This document shows positions 47,952-57,131 of a DNA stretch of 64,000 nucleotides, piece after piece. The notes beneath the pieces are model-generated. The model worked only from the letters and a program-made list of their open reading frames with translations, did not search any database and was not told where the DNA came from. This DNA comes from Pseudomonas marginalis (GTDB lineage: Bacteria > Pseudomonadota > Gammaproteobacteria > Pseudomonadales > Pseudomonadaceae). The stretch covers positions 3,415,001-3,479,000 of the forward strand of contig NZ_JALJWV010000001.1 of the NCBI RefSeq assembly GCF_024169655.1. Reading direction: 5' to 3'. Each line of letters starts with the position of its first letter. Position 1 is the first letter of the stretch. The position numbers were made by a program, and so were the translations under genes.

Positions 47952-50600
47952 TCAGGCCTCCATCGCAACGGGCGAAACAGCGTCTTGGGCGTCGATAAAA
48001 TGCAGGACAATCCCTTCCTCAATGCTGTAGCCCAAGGTCACGCCAAAGGTTTTCTGCCGGGCGGCTTGGCGTTGCAGCAACTGCTGACTGAGGACCGGCA
48101 GAATCTGCTGATTGAGCAGGCTGTCGATGTTGCGCGCGCCTGTGTCGGGCAGCAGGCAGGCCGCAACCAGCGCCTCGTTGAGGGCAGTGTCGACCTGACA
48201 ATCCAATCCGTAATGACGCTGCAAGCGCTTGGCAACGTGGGCAAGTTTGATGGCGACGATACGTTGGAGGGCATCGGCTTGAAGCGGGCGGTAAATCAGG
48301 GTTTGGAAACGAGCCAATAAGGCAGGCTGGAAGTGTTCGCGCAGGATCGGGCGCAGCAACGCGTGCAAGGTACTGTCGGGTGCGTCGGGGAACTCTTGCA
48401 GGCCAGTTTGAAGTTCATCGCTGCCAAGATTGGAAGTCATGAGGATGACGGTGTTGCGAAAGTCGATTTCCCGACCTTCGCCATCGCGCATGCAGCCCCG
48501 ATCAAAGACCTGGTAAAAAATATTGAGAACGTCGCGGTGTGCCTTCTCGACTTCATCGAGCAGCACCACGCTGTAGGGGCGTTGACGCACGGCTTCGGTG
48601 AGCACGCCGCCCTGACCGTAACCGACGTAGCCGGGAGGTGAGCCTTTGAGCTGGCTGACGGTATGGGCTTCCTGATATTCCGAGAGGTTAATGGTGATCA
48701 GCGATTTTTCGCCGCCGAACAGCGTGTCGGCCAGGGCCAGGGCCGTTTCGGTTTTGCCGACGCCGCTAGTGCCGACCAGCAAAAATACGCCCAGCGGCGC
48801 TTTTTCGTCTGTCAGGCCGGTCCTAGCTGCGCGTAGGCGCTGGGCCAAAGCACTGAGCGCAAGGTCCTGGCCGATCACTTGCTCACCCAGTTGGTATTCC
48901 AGCTCAAGCAGGCTGGCTTGTTCGTCCTTGAGTAAGCTGCCCAGCGGTACGCCGGTCCAGTCAGCGACGACTTCGGCCACACTGCGCGCATCGACGTCGA
49001 GGGACAGCAGTGGCTGGTTGCCCTGGGCGTTGCTCAGTTGTTGTTGCAATTGCAGGCAGACGGCCCTTTGTGCGGGTTCTGCCTGACGGGCATCGCACAA
49101 TTGCTGGGTAAGCTCGAGTTCGTTGCGGTATTGCGCCTCAAGCCCGACTAGCTGGCGGTGCAACTCGGCGTGCTGCGCGTCGATGATCGCCAGGCGCTCG
49201 CTGGCGGGGCTGCCGCTCAGTTGCTGGTCTTCTTCCAGGGCCTGGCGCTCCAGCTCCAGGGCCGTCTGCTGGGCCTTAAGGCGCACCAGTGCTTGCGGCT
49301 CGCAGTCCACGCTCATGCGTGCCCGTGCACTGGCGGTGTCGAGCAGGTCGATGGCTTTGTCGGGGAGTTCGCGGCCGGTCAGGTAGCGTCGTGAAAGAGT
49401 CACCGCGGCTTGTACCGCCGCGTCCTGGATGTGCACGCCGTGATGGCTGGCGTAGCGCGCCTTGAGACCGCGCAGCATCAGGCAGGCGTTGGCGTCGTCC
49501 GGCTCGTCGACCTTGACCATCTGGAAGCGTCGTTCCAAGGCGGCATCGCGTTCAAAATACTGTTTGTATTCACCCCAAGTCGTGGCGGCGACAGTGCGCA
49601 ACTCGCCACGCGCCAGGGCCGGCTTGAGCAAGTTGGCGGCGTCCGCACCACCCGCCTGGTTACCAGCGCCAATCAGAGTGTGGGCTTCATCGATAAACAG
49701 CAGCACCGGGTGCGGCGACAGTTGCACGGCCTCGATGACGTTTTTCAGGCGTTGTTCGAATTCGCCTTTGACCCCGGCGCCCGCTTGCAACAAACCCAGG
49801 TCAAGGGTGCGTAAGGCGACCTGCTTGAGGCTGTCGGGGACATTGCCCTCTACGATACGTAACGCAAGACCTTCAACCAGAGCGGTTTTGCCTACACCGG
49901 GCTCCCCCACCAGGATCGGGTTGTTCTTGCGCCGACGGCTGAGAATATCGATCACCTGACGGATCTCATCGTCACGGCCAAACACCGGGTCGATCTGTCC
50001 CGCCCGCGCCTTGGCAGTAACGTCGTGGGTGAATTTGTCCAAGATGACTTTCAGGGCATCCGGTTCATCGGTGCCGGATAAAGCCGGCAGCTCAGTGTGG
50101 TCCCGTGTCGCTTCTTGCTGCACTTGCGCACGTTCTTCGGAATGCTGGTCGAGCAACACCAATAACCGCTGTAACTGGGCATCGCTGATACTAAGCAGCG
50201 GCCAAGTGGCGTCGCACACCAGCAGGCTCGGAGTTTCCAGCAGCGCACCGAGCAAATGGGCCGAGCGCAGGATCTCGTTATTGCCATCCAGGGATGCCAG
50301 CAGCCAAGCATTCTTGATCAGTTGTTGCAGCTTGCCGCACAGCTGTGGCTTGTTTTGCACGCTGCGCGGCAGGGTGTCGAGGTGGTCGATCAGGCCGCGC
50401 CAGAGTGCATCCATATCCCATTCGTAACGACGGGCGATAAGGGTCAGGTCGCCCTCGCCTTGCTCCAGCAACTTGAGCAGCCAGTGTTCAATGGTGACCT
50501 GCGCGTGGGCACGGCTTTGGCACAAAGTTGCCGCTGCACTCAACGCCTGGGTGCAATAAGGATTGAGACGGCGAAGCAAGCGCGTGGAATGTTGGGCCAT
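47952..50600 (-). CDS. clpV: T6SS disaggregase ClpV (TssH)
   Basis: 882-residue AAA+ ATPase that recycles the contracted TssB/TssC sheath. An N-terminal ClpN domain (1-~150) is followed by a first ATPase domain with Walker A GEPGVGKT, a ClpB-like coiled-coil middle region, a second Walker A GTSGVGKTETALALA, and the C-terminal domain. Start at 50598-50600. The 155-base gap to hcp contains a strong hairpin, which may set a lower level for clpV than for hcp. Confidence 0.94.
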   Translation of the reverse strand: MAQHSTRLLRRLNPYCTQALSAAATLCQSRAHAQVTIEHWLLKLLEQGEGDLTLIARRYEWDMDALWRGLIDHLDTLPRSVQNKPQLCGKLQQLIKNAWLLASLDGNNEILRSAHLLGALLETPSLLVCDATWPLLSISDAQLQRLLVLLDQHSEERAQVQQEATRDHTELPALSGTDEPDALKVILDKFTHDVTAKARAGQIDPVFGRDDEIRQVIDILSRRRKNNPILVGEPGVGKTALVEGLALRIVEGNVPDSLKQVALRTLDLGLLQAGAGVKGEFEQRLKNVIEAVQLSPHPVLLFIDEAHTLIGAGNQAGGADAANLLKPALARGELRTVAATTWGEYKQYFERDAALERRFQMVKVDEPDDANACLMLRGLKARYASHHGVHIQDAAVQAAVTLSRRYLTGRELPDKAIDLLDTASARARMSVDCEPQALVRLKAQQTALELERQALEEDQQLSGSPASERLAIIDAQHAELHRQLVGLEAQYRNELELTQQLCDARQAEPAQRAVCLQLQQQLSNAQGNQPLLSLDVDARSVAEVVADWTGVPLGSLLKDEQASLLELEYQLGEQVIGQDLALSALAQRLRAARTGLTDEKAPLGVFLLVGTSGVGKTETALALADTLFGGEKSLITINLSEYQEAHTVSQLKGSPPGYVGYGQGGVLTEAVRQRPYSVVLLDEVEKAHRDVLNIFYQVFDRGCMRDGEGREIDFRNTVILMTSNLGSDELQTGLQEFPDAPDSTLHALLRPILREHFQPALLARFQTLIYRPLQADALQRIVAIKLAHVAKRLQRHYGLDCQVDTALNEALVAACLLPDTGARNIDSLLNQQILPVLSQQLLQRQAARQKTFGVTLGYSIEEGIVLHFIDAQDAVSPVAMEA

Positions 50601-50715
50601 ACGGTTACATCCTTGTTCGGTGATGGTGGTGTGTCATCGTTAACGCCAGCCGCGGGTTGGAAACTCGATGTGTTTGGCTGAACGCCCGCGAACGGACGCT
50701 CAACCCAGCACACCG

Positions 50716-50748
50716 GGAGCCAGCAGGCAAAGGCCCACCTGCTGCTCC
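50716..50748 (-). other. Hairpin just after hcp
   Basis: On the transcript an 11-bp stem with one bulge (GGAGCAGCAGG pairing with CCTGCTGGCTCC, 10-base loop) starts eight bases after the hcp stop. There is no following T-run, so it more likely protects the hcp mRNA or weakens readthrough to clpV than ends transcription. Confidence 0.5.
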
Positions 50749-50755
50749 ACGCATA

Positions 50756-51247
50756 TCAAGCGCTTTGGCGTTCATTCCATGAATCGGAGTGGATGATGTT
50801 GCCGTCCTTGTAGGTCCAGGTGACCTTCTCGTAACGCAACTCCACCTGCTCGAGGTGGTTGTGCTTCTCTTTGCTGGGGTCTTTGACGTCGTGCATTTTC
50901 GGTGCGACCTTCACGACTTTGACCTCTTCGAGTTTGGTGATGAAGTACTCGACTTCCTGCCCCGCATCGTCGATGCGGTACCACTTGAACTCGGCGCTCT
51001 TGAGGGTTTGCCCGGTGGTGACCGCCTTGTAGAGATAGGGGCTGGACGCGTCGATTTCCTTGGAAAACAGAAACGGGGTGTGAACCCGCGTCCCGGTCAA
51101 TTTCCCGGTGTTATTGTCGGTGGGGATGTACAGACTGTGATCCTGGGCAACCACCTCGATGCTGCCCTCGCGTTGTTGCACGTTCACCGAACCCTTGATA
51201 TTTGCGCCGCCGTCGTCTTGCAGCCAGAGGTAAACGGGAATTGCCAT
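50756..51247 (-). CDS. hcp: T6SS tube protein Hcp (TssD)
   Basis: 163 residues of the Hcp family: AIPVYLWLQDDGGANIKGSV at the start, THTPFLF-type segment present as VHTPFLFSKEIDASSP, and the C-terminal VELRYEKVTWTYKDGNI strand that makes tube contacts. Hexamers of Hcp stack into the inner tube. AAGGAG precedes the ATG. It lies between the OmpA-type anchor gene (24 bases upstream) and clpV. Confidence 0.95.
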   Translation of the reverse strand: MAIPVYLWLQDDGGANIKGSVNVQQREGSIEVVAQDHSLYIPTDNNTGKLTGTRVHTPFLFSKEIDASSPYLYKAVTTGQTLKSAEFKWYRIDDAGQEVEYFITKLEEVKVVKVAPKMHDVKDPSKEKHNHLEQVELRYEKVTWTYKDGNIIHSDSWNERQSA

Positions 51248-51271
51248 GTGAAGCTCCTTTTTCTCGTAGAT

Positions 51272-52990
51272 TTAAATGTCGCGGAATGCGACCGGGGGTT
51301 GCCTGTCCGGGTGTGCGACGGGAAGCACGCAGGCCCCCGCCTCAGGCACCAGACGGATATCAACGCGGCGGTTGGCTGCACGCCCCGCCTCGGTGTCGTT
51401 GCCGGCAATCGGCTGGCTGGCGCCAAAGCCCTGCACGGCAAAGCAGCTGTCGGGAATGCCGCCCATGCGCTGCATCCAGTCATGCACGGCAGCGGCGCGG
51501 GCGCGGGACAGTCGAAGATTGTTTTCGGGGTCGCCAGTGGTATCGGTATGCCCTGAGATGACGATCAGCCAGCCGGGCTGGGCCTTGATATCGACCAGCG
51601 CATTGATCAGCGTCTTGGCCGAATCCGGCTTAAGCAGGGCACTGCCGCTGGCGAACAGCGACAGGCTGTCCAGCCGCACCGGGCGGGCAGCCGGCGCCGG
51701 CGATGCGGCCGGTGGCGGTTCAACGTGAGCGGCCAGTACCGCCTGCAGCGCAGCGCGCATGCGTTCGCCGCGATACAGGCCCAAGCCAAATGCCAGGGGC
51801 GCACCGTGCCGGTAGTACGCGTCCAGTCGTTGGCCGTCCTGGCGCAGCACGGTCACGGCATTTTCACGCCAAAGAAACTCGCGCTGGTTACGCTGGGTCG
51901 GTTGCGGGATAGCCGAATAACGTCGCAGGTCATCACTAACTTGGCGTAGCAACAGGGCGTTCTGCCACGCCGAACTGGCGAGTGCGACAACAGCCGCCAC
52001 GGCGAACAACCACAGCGCAATAACGCTTGCACATTGCACCGGGGAACGCAGCGGGCCGAGCGGCAGCAGGTTGAGTAAAGGGTCCGGGAACGGCAACACC
52101 GCATCCGTCACGGTCTCTCTGTGATCCGTCAGCGCCACTTTGCTGCGTAACCATTGCTGCCACAGGTTCCCCTTCACGGCATGCGGCAATGCCGGCACCC
52201 ACGTGACTGCGCAGGTCGCCGCCAAGCCAGAAGCGTTGCGACTGACAAGGTGCGGCAGTACCGCGTCATGAAGCCAGGCTACGGTGCTGTTCAACTGAAC
52301 ACTTGCGTGCATCCGGGCAGCCTGCCTGGGCGAGTCAGCGGGTTGCTGTTGCCAGTCATCCAGGCTGACGCAAGCACCCGCATCACACACACGGACCTCG
52401 GCCTGCCCGTTGCCCCAACAGAACCAAGGCGCCTCGTCCCGCAAGGTTTGCAGGTAGCTCACCAACAACAGCGGCAGCGCAACGCCGCGCTTGCGGGCCA
52501 AGGCCATCTGATGACTGAAGGCGCGCACCTGACCGGCGAGTACGGCCCCATCACTTTGCGCACCCGGGCTGACGCTGAACATCACGCCCAGTTGCCCGGC
52601 CCAGCCCGGACGCACGGCCAGAACCTGATCAGTGACAACCAGCAGCTGCTCCAGGCTCGGTACGCGCACGTAGCACCCTTGCTCAGTCACGCGCAGGGCC
52701 AACTGCTCGGCGGCAACCCTGCCGAACAGCCCATCCAGGCCATCACCGCAGACCAGCACCACCGGATGACGAAACCCCGCAGCGGGCAGCACATTGCCCT
52801 CGGCCAACCTCAGCGACCCACGCTGCCGCTCGGCGCGCAGACGCAGTGATACCCAGGCCCACGCCACACAGCACACCGCGATCAACCCGCCGAGTACACG
52901 CACCCACAGCGCGAGCGGAATGATGAGCAGCAACGCGAGCACGAGGACACCCGCCCACAGGTAAAGGATGCGATGCAGATTGAAGGTCAT
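51272..52990 (-). CDS. T6SS OmpA-domain membrane anchor protein
   Basis: 572 residues: two closely spaced helices at the N-terminus (about 9-45), a cytoplasmic region, a third helix near 330-350, and a C-terminal OmpA peptidoglycan-binding domain (about 440-545) with VISGHTDTTGDPENNLRLSR and NRRVDIRLVPE. This layout of T6SS-linked OmpA proteins probably gives the short TssL its cell-wall anchor. The start at 52988-52990 lies inside the end of tssL by reading-frame overlap of the Shine-Dalgarno region. The OmpA module is closely related to that at 28180. Confidence 0.8.
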   Translation of the reverse strand: MTFNLHRILYLWAGVLVLALLLIIPLALWVRVLGGLIAVCCVAWAWVSLRLRAERQRGSLRLAEGNVLPAAGFRHPVVLVCGDGLDGLFGRVAAEQLALRVTEQGCYVRVPSLEQLLVVTDQVLAVRPGWAGQLGVMFSVSPGAQSDGAVLAGQVRAFSHQMALARKRGVALPLLLVSYLQTLRDEAPWFCWGNGQAEVRVCDAGACVSLDDWQQQPADSPRQAARMHASVQLNSTVAWLHDAVLPHLVSRNASGLAATCAVTWVPALPHAVKGNLWQQWLRSKVALTDHRETVTDAVLPFPDPLLNLLPLGPLRSPVQCASVIALWLFAVAAVVALASSAWQNALLLRQVSDDLRRYSAIPQPTQRNQREFLWRENAVTVLRQDGQRLDAYYRHGAPLAFGLGLYRGERMRAALQAVLAAHVEPPPAASPAPAARPVRLDSLSLFASGSALLKPDSAKTLINALVDIKAQPGWLIVISGHTDTTGDPENNLRLSRARAAAVHDWMQRMGGIPDSCFAVQGFGASQPIAGNDTEAGRAANRRVDIRLVPEAGACVLPVAHPDRQPPVAFRDI

Positions 52991-52997
52991 CTGGCAC

Positions 52998-53681
52998 TCA
53001 CCCCTGATCAGGCAAGAGCGAGGCAATCGCATCGCTCAACAGATGATCCAATCCCCACCACGTCGCAACGAGCAACAGAACCACTGTCAGCAGATGAATC
53101 AAAGGTGAACGCAGCCAACCAAAGCCCGCGCTCAGTTCGCCACAGCCCACCTGCGTCGGCACGCGCTGACTGACCTTGAACGGCGCCACCTGTGCGTCGA
53201 GAGCCACCAGCAATTGCTCGCGTTCGGGGTCGCTCAAATCACGATAGCGCCCGCGAAAACCCAACATCAATACGCGCTGAAATACCGTCAGCACATGCCG
53301 GTCAGGCGCGGGCTCGCTCAATACGTCACGCATGGCCTCGTACAGGAACTCACCGGCCTGATGGCGATTGAAAAACTTGGCCTGCAACGGTGCGCTGGCC
53401 CAATCGGCACGGGCATCGACTTCGGAGCAGGTCAGCACGGCTTCGTCGAGCAGCGCGCATTGAGCATGACTGATGTGGTCGATACTGCGCTGACTCAGGC
53501 CCGCCCGCTCAAGGCGCTGCCGAGTCTGCTCAACCTGCTCGACACAAAGTTCGCCCAGCTCCCGGCCAGGTAGCACCGAGGCGCCCTAACGCAACTCGAC
53601 CACCAACAGGTAGGTGTCCTGTAACAGCGCGTCAATATCCACCGCCGCTGCAGTTTGTGCGTTGGAAGGCGTCGGTTTCAT
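52998..53681 (-). pseudogene. tssL: T6SS inner-membrane protein TssL (DotU-like), interrupted by an amber codon
   Basis: The intact frame would give 227 residues, the usual short TssL: cytoplasmic helical domain (VEQVEQTRQRLERAG, HAQCALLDEAVLT, FFNRHQAGEFLYEAMRD) and one C-terminal helix (LIHLLTVVLLLVATWWGL). The ATG at 53679-53681 overlaps the tssK stop as ATGA, which fixes the start. Codon 32, at 53586-53588, is TAG, in ...LLVVELR-stop-GASVLPG... A single C-to-T change from CAG (Gln) would explain it. A GTG at 53574-53576, just after the stop, could allow re-initiation to a 192-residue protein missing the first strand. A sequencing error is the other option. Confidence 0.85.
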
Positions 53682-55033
53682 GAGCGCAGCACCGCAAACA
53701 GTTCCAGCTTGACGTCGACCAAGCTGCTTGGAACGTAGAAAGCGCAGACCCCTTCGTCCAGCACCGCCTGCCCCTTGGAATGACCGAGATCCAGCGCGAA
53801 GTATTGATTTTCCAGACGCAACGGAATCGCCGCCGGCACATGGCTGAGGGACTGCAACGGCACCCCGTCGAGCGCCGCGTTGATCAAATAATCGACATCA
53901 TCCGGCGTACCGATCTTGCACAGGCGCGGGAACTGATCCTGCACCTGCGCCGCCGGCAGCCGGCTGCGCACCGACAGATAGAAATCGGCCCCCTCACGCT
54001 CGCGCAAGCGCGGGTCATTCAGCGTGACCTGCCAACGGTTGGCCCCCTGCACTTCCAGCACCAGAGCAATGACCCGCGACGGTAGACTGGCCTCCAACAA
54101 CAAGGAGAGGGAGTGCATCAGCGGCGGGAACACCGCTTCCAACGCCGTGTGCCGGTATGCGGGGATCTTGTCGACATCGTGTTCCAGCGAAAACGTGAGC
54201 AGGCTGCCGGCCAGCTTGATCAACTGCTGGTAGACCTGCTCGGGATGGCGTGCGGGGAACTCCAAAAGATCGGCCAATACCGGCTGATAGGTATTCAAGG
54301 CATTGAGCAGCCAGAACAGCGACACGTCGGCAACGGCAAAGTCGGCCATGCGCTGATTGCTTTCCCGCCGCATCCCCATGAGCCTTTGCCGCTTGGCGGA
54401 CAACTGCGTCAACAGGTTGTCCAACTGGTTCAGCAGCCCCGGGTGCGCGGCGAAACTCAGCAACGGCGGCACATAGGCCGGGTCGAGGCTCCAGGCCCCC
54501 TGCCCGTCGCGCACCAGGCGTGCGACCGGGCACGTCATGTAATCCGCATTGTCGTCGCGCTGCAGACGCAGGCTCAGCGCATGCTCCAGCACGCCAATCG
54601 ACTGCACCTCATCGGCGTAAATGTCTTGTACTTCGCGCCAAGACTGGCGATAGCGCATCGGTCGATCGTCCCGGCCGCCCTCGAACAGGCAGTTGTTGCC
54701 ATTGGCCTGCTCCAGCGGCAAGGCCACGTGCAATAACACGGCCTGATCGTCGTCAGCCAGCAACTGTGCCAGCTCCAAGGCGGCAGGCAGGCGGTCCACC
54801 TGCTCAGTGTCGATCCAGGTGCCATCAGGCATGCGCACACGCAGTTGAGTCGCCTTGAGCTTTCCCAGCCGCAATGCGTCGAGGTCGAACCCCACCGCCT
54901 GGACACCCCAAGGGTGTGCCAGAGCCAGGTGCGCGAGCTGTTCGTTGGTACAAGCCTCCCAGCGTGCCTGTTGCTGGAATTGCTGCGGCGACAGCAACGC
55001 CCCGGCGGCCCACAGAGGGCGATCGATATTCAT
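53678..55033 (-). CDS. tssK: T6SS baseplate-membrane adaptor TssK
   Basis: 451 residues of the TssK family: LWAAGALLSPQQFQQQARWE near the N-terminus, HLALAHPWGVQAVGFDLDAL (about 32-51), long central helices, and a C-terminal domain that contacts TssL/TssM. It connects the baseplate wedges to the membrane complex. It follows tssC after 23 bases and overlaps the true tssL start by four. Confidence 0.94.
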   Translation of the reverse strand: MNIDRPLWAAGALLSPQQFQQQARWEACTNEQLAHLALAHPWGVQAVGFDLDALRLGKLKATQLRVRMPDGTWIDTEQVDRLPAALELAQLLADDDQAVLLHVALPLEQANGNNCLFEGGRDDRPMRYRQSWREVQDIYADEVQSIGVLEHALSLRLQRDDNADYMTCPVARLVRDGQGAWSLDPAYVPPLLSFAAHPGLLNQLDNLLTQLSAKRQRLMGMRRESNQRMADFAVADVSLFWLLNALNTYQPVLADLLEFPARHPEQVYQQLIKLAGSLLTFSLEHDVDKIPAYRHTALEAVFPPLMHSLSLLLEASLPSRVIALVLEVQGANRWQVTLNDPRLREREGADFYLSVRSRLPAAQVQDQFPRLCKIGTPDDVDYLINAALDGVPLQSLSHVPAAIPLRLENQYFALDLGHSKGQAVLDEGVCAFYVPSSLVDVKLELFAVLRS

Positions 55034-55056
55034 GGCATCGTTTCCCTGCGACTGAA

Positions 55057-56595
55057 TCAGGCTTTGGCCTTGGGCATCTGCGAAACCAGCGACAAGTTCA
55101 CGTCCATACCCTCGACCTGAAAGTGCGGCACGGCATACAACTTGACGCGGAAGAAACCGGGGTTGTCCTCGATGTCTTCCACCGTGACCTTCGCATCCCG
55201 CAGCGGGTGTGAGGCCTGCAAGTCATCGCCCGGATCAGTCATCTCGGTGACCAGCCCGCCGATCCACTTGTTCAGTTCCAGTTCCAGCAAACGCCGGTCC
55301 TTGGTGGTGCCAATGTTTTCGCGCTGGATCAGCTTCAGATAATGAGCAATGCGTGAGAGCAGAAAAATGTAAGGCAGGCGTGCGTTGATTCGACTGTTCG
55401 CCGTGGCATCGGCCGTGTCGTACAGCGCCGGCTTTTGCGCGGAGTTGGCCGAGAAGAAACACGCATAGTCGCGGTTCTTGTAGTACGAAAGCGGAATGAA
55501 CCCGAGGTTGGCGAACTCGAATTCACGGGTTTCCGGAATCATCACTTCGGAAGGGATCTTGACCTGATTGCCGGTGCCCAGGTCGTACAAATGGATCGGC
55601 AGTTCAGTGACCGCACCACCCGATTGCGGCCCACGAATCTGCACGCACCAACCGTTGGTGATGAAGCTCTTGACCATGTTCGCGGCAAAGGCAAACGATG
55701 CGTTGGTCCACAGGTACTTGTTGTGATCCGGCCCTTTGACACTCTCGATGTAATTGAAACTGCGCACCGGAACAGTGTCGGGCCCATAGGGCAAGCGCCC
55801 CAGGACACGTGGCATCGTCAGGCCGATGTAACGCGCATCATCACTGTCACGAAATGACTTCCACTTGATGTATTCGGCACGATCAAAGTAGTTGCCGATG
55901 TCTTTGATCGCGGCCACCTCCTCCATGGTCTCTTTGCCGAAAAAGGCTGGGCCGACGGACCCCACGAACGGCATGTGGGCGGCGGCGGCGACTTTGGAAA
56001 TATTGCGCAGCAGCGCGATGTCCTGAGGCCTACGATCGAATTCGTAGTTTGAGATAGCCGCCGCAATCGGCTCGCCACCCGGGGTGTCGTACTCCTGCGT
56101 GTAGGTATGCAGGTACAAGCCACTCTGGGCAATTTCTGGCGCATCCTCGAAGTCTTGTACCAAGTGGTCCTTGCTGACATCCAATAGTTCTATGCGAACG
56201 TTCTGGCGGAAATCCGTCTGATCAATCAGCGACTTCACACCGCGCCAGGTTGATTCGACGCGCTGGAAGTCCGGATGGTGCATGACCGCATCGAGCTGAC
56301 GGCCAATCTGCCTGTCCAGCGAAGCGATATGTTCATCCAGCAGGACTTTATCCAAACGCTCGATTTTTTGCGGCGTTTGCTTAAGCAAGTTTAAAAACAC
56401 ACTAACCGCCGCCGTCACCCGCTCATCGGCGGACACCTCCGACAGCGCGTCCGAGTTTTGAAAGATATCAATGCCTGCCAACTCAGAAACAGGACTTAAA
56501 TTGATTTTATTAAACAGCGCAGCATAAACACCACAGGACTCTTCAGACAACACTGTGGCGCCGCGCGATTGCACGTTGGAATTTTCTAAAGACAT
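55057..56595 (-). CDS. tssC: T6SS sheath large subunit TssC
   Basis: 512 residues of the TssC/VipB family: LDRQIGRQLDAVMHHPDFQR and VESTWRGVKSL near 92-125, GEPIAAAISNYEFD, and the conserved C-terminal VTVEDIEDNPGFFRVKLYAV. With TssB it forms the contractile sheath. It begins 32 bases after tssB. Length and motifs are normal. Confidence 0.95.
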   Translation of the reverse strand: MSLENSNVQSRGATVLSEESCGVYAALFNKINLSPVSELAGIDIFQNSDALSEVSADERVTAAVSVFLNLLKQTPQKIERLDKVLLDEHIASLDRQIGRQLDAVMHHPDFQRVESTWRGVKSLIDQTDFRQNVRIELLDVSKDHLVQDFEDAPEIAQSGLYLHTYTQEYDTPGGEPIAAAISNYEFDRRPQDIALLRNISKVAAAAHMPFVGSVGPAFFGKETMEEVAAIKDIGNYFDRAEYIKWKSFRDSDDARYIGLTMPRVLGRLPYGPDTVPVRSFNYIESVKGPDHNKYLWTNASFAFAANMVKSFITNGWCVQIRGPQSGGAVTELPIHLYDLGTGNQVKIPSEVMIPETREFEFANLGFIPLSYYKNRDYACFFSANSAQKPALYDTADATANSRINARLPYIFLLSRIAHYLKLIQRENIGTTKDRRLLELELNKWIGGLVTEMTDPGDDLQASHPLRDAKVTVEDIEDNPGFFRVKLYAVPHFQVEGMDVNLSLVSQMPKAKA

Positions 56596-56627
56596 GATTT
56601 AACTTCCCTTTAAACTACCGCAATGAA

Positions 56628-57131
56628 TTAACGTTCTTCTTCAGGCGCCAAGGCCGCCAACTCAGCGCGCAGTTCGTCACTGAGCGCATCATCCTTGAGG
56701 ATGCGTTCCAATTCATGGCGGAAGGTCACGTTATCCAGCAGATTCGATTTGAGATCACGCAACAGGTTGCGCATCGCCAATAAGGCACGCAATTGTGGAA
56801 TCTGCCGCGCCACCTGTTCGGGCTCGAAGTCCTTCATGCGCCGGAAACTCAGTTCGACAGCGGTGTCGGACTCATCGTCGTCCAAGGTGTTGTTGACGGC
56901 GAGCTTCAGACCCGGCGAGAACTCGCCCAGGACGCTGTCAAAGTTGTTTTTATTGATATCTACCTTGCTGCGCTCGGAGAGCGGACGCTGCTCCTTGCCG
57001 TTACTGTAGTCACCCATCACCATCAGTTTCAAAGGCAACTCAACCTTTTTCTGCGCACCGCCGGTATGCAGGTCGAGCTTGATATTAACCCTGGCTTTTG
57101 GCACTTCATTTTGAAAGCTGCTTAGCGTCAT
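56628..57131 (-). CDS. tssB: T6SS sheath small subunit TssB
   Basis: 167 residues of the TssB/VipA family: VPKARVNIKLDLHTGGAQKK, KKVELPLKLMVMGDYS, PLSERSKVDINKNNFDSVL. It is the first gene of the ~29-kb T6SS transcription unit. Start at 57129-57131; GGA lies about eight bases upstream inside CACGGAAT (57138-57145), which also resembles an RsmA-type site. The open frame extends eight codons further without a better site. Confidence 0.94.
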   Translation of the reverse strand: MTLSSFQNEVPKARVNIKLDLHTGGAQKKVELPLKLMVMGDYSNGKEQRPLSERSKVDINKNNFDSVLGEFSPGLKLAVNNTLDDDESDTAVELSFRRMKDFEPEQVARQIPQLRALLAMRNLLRDLKSNLLDNVTFRHELERILKDDALSDELRAELAALAPEEER

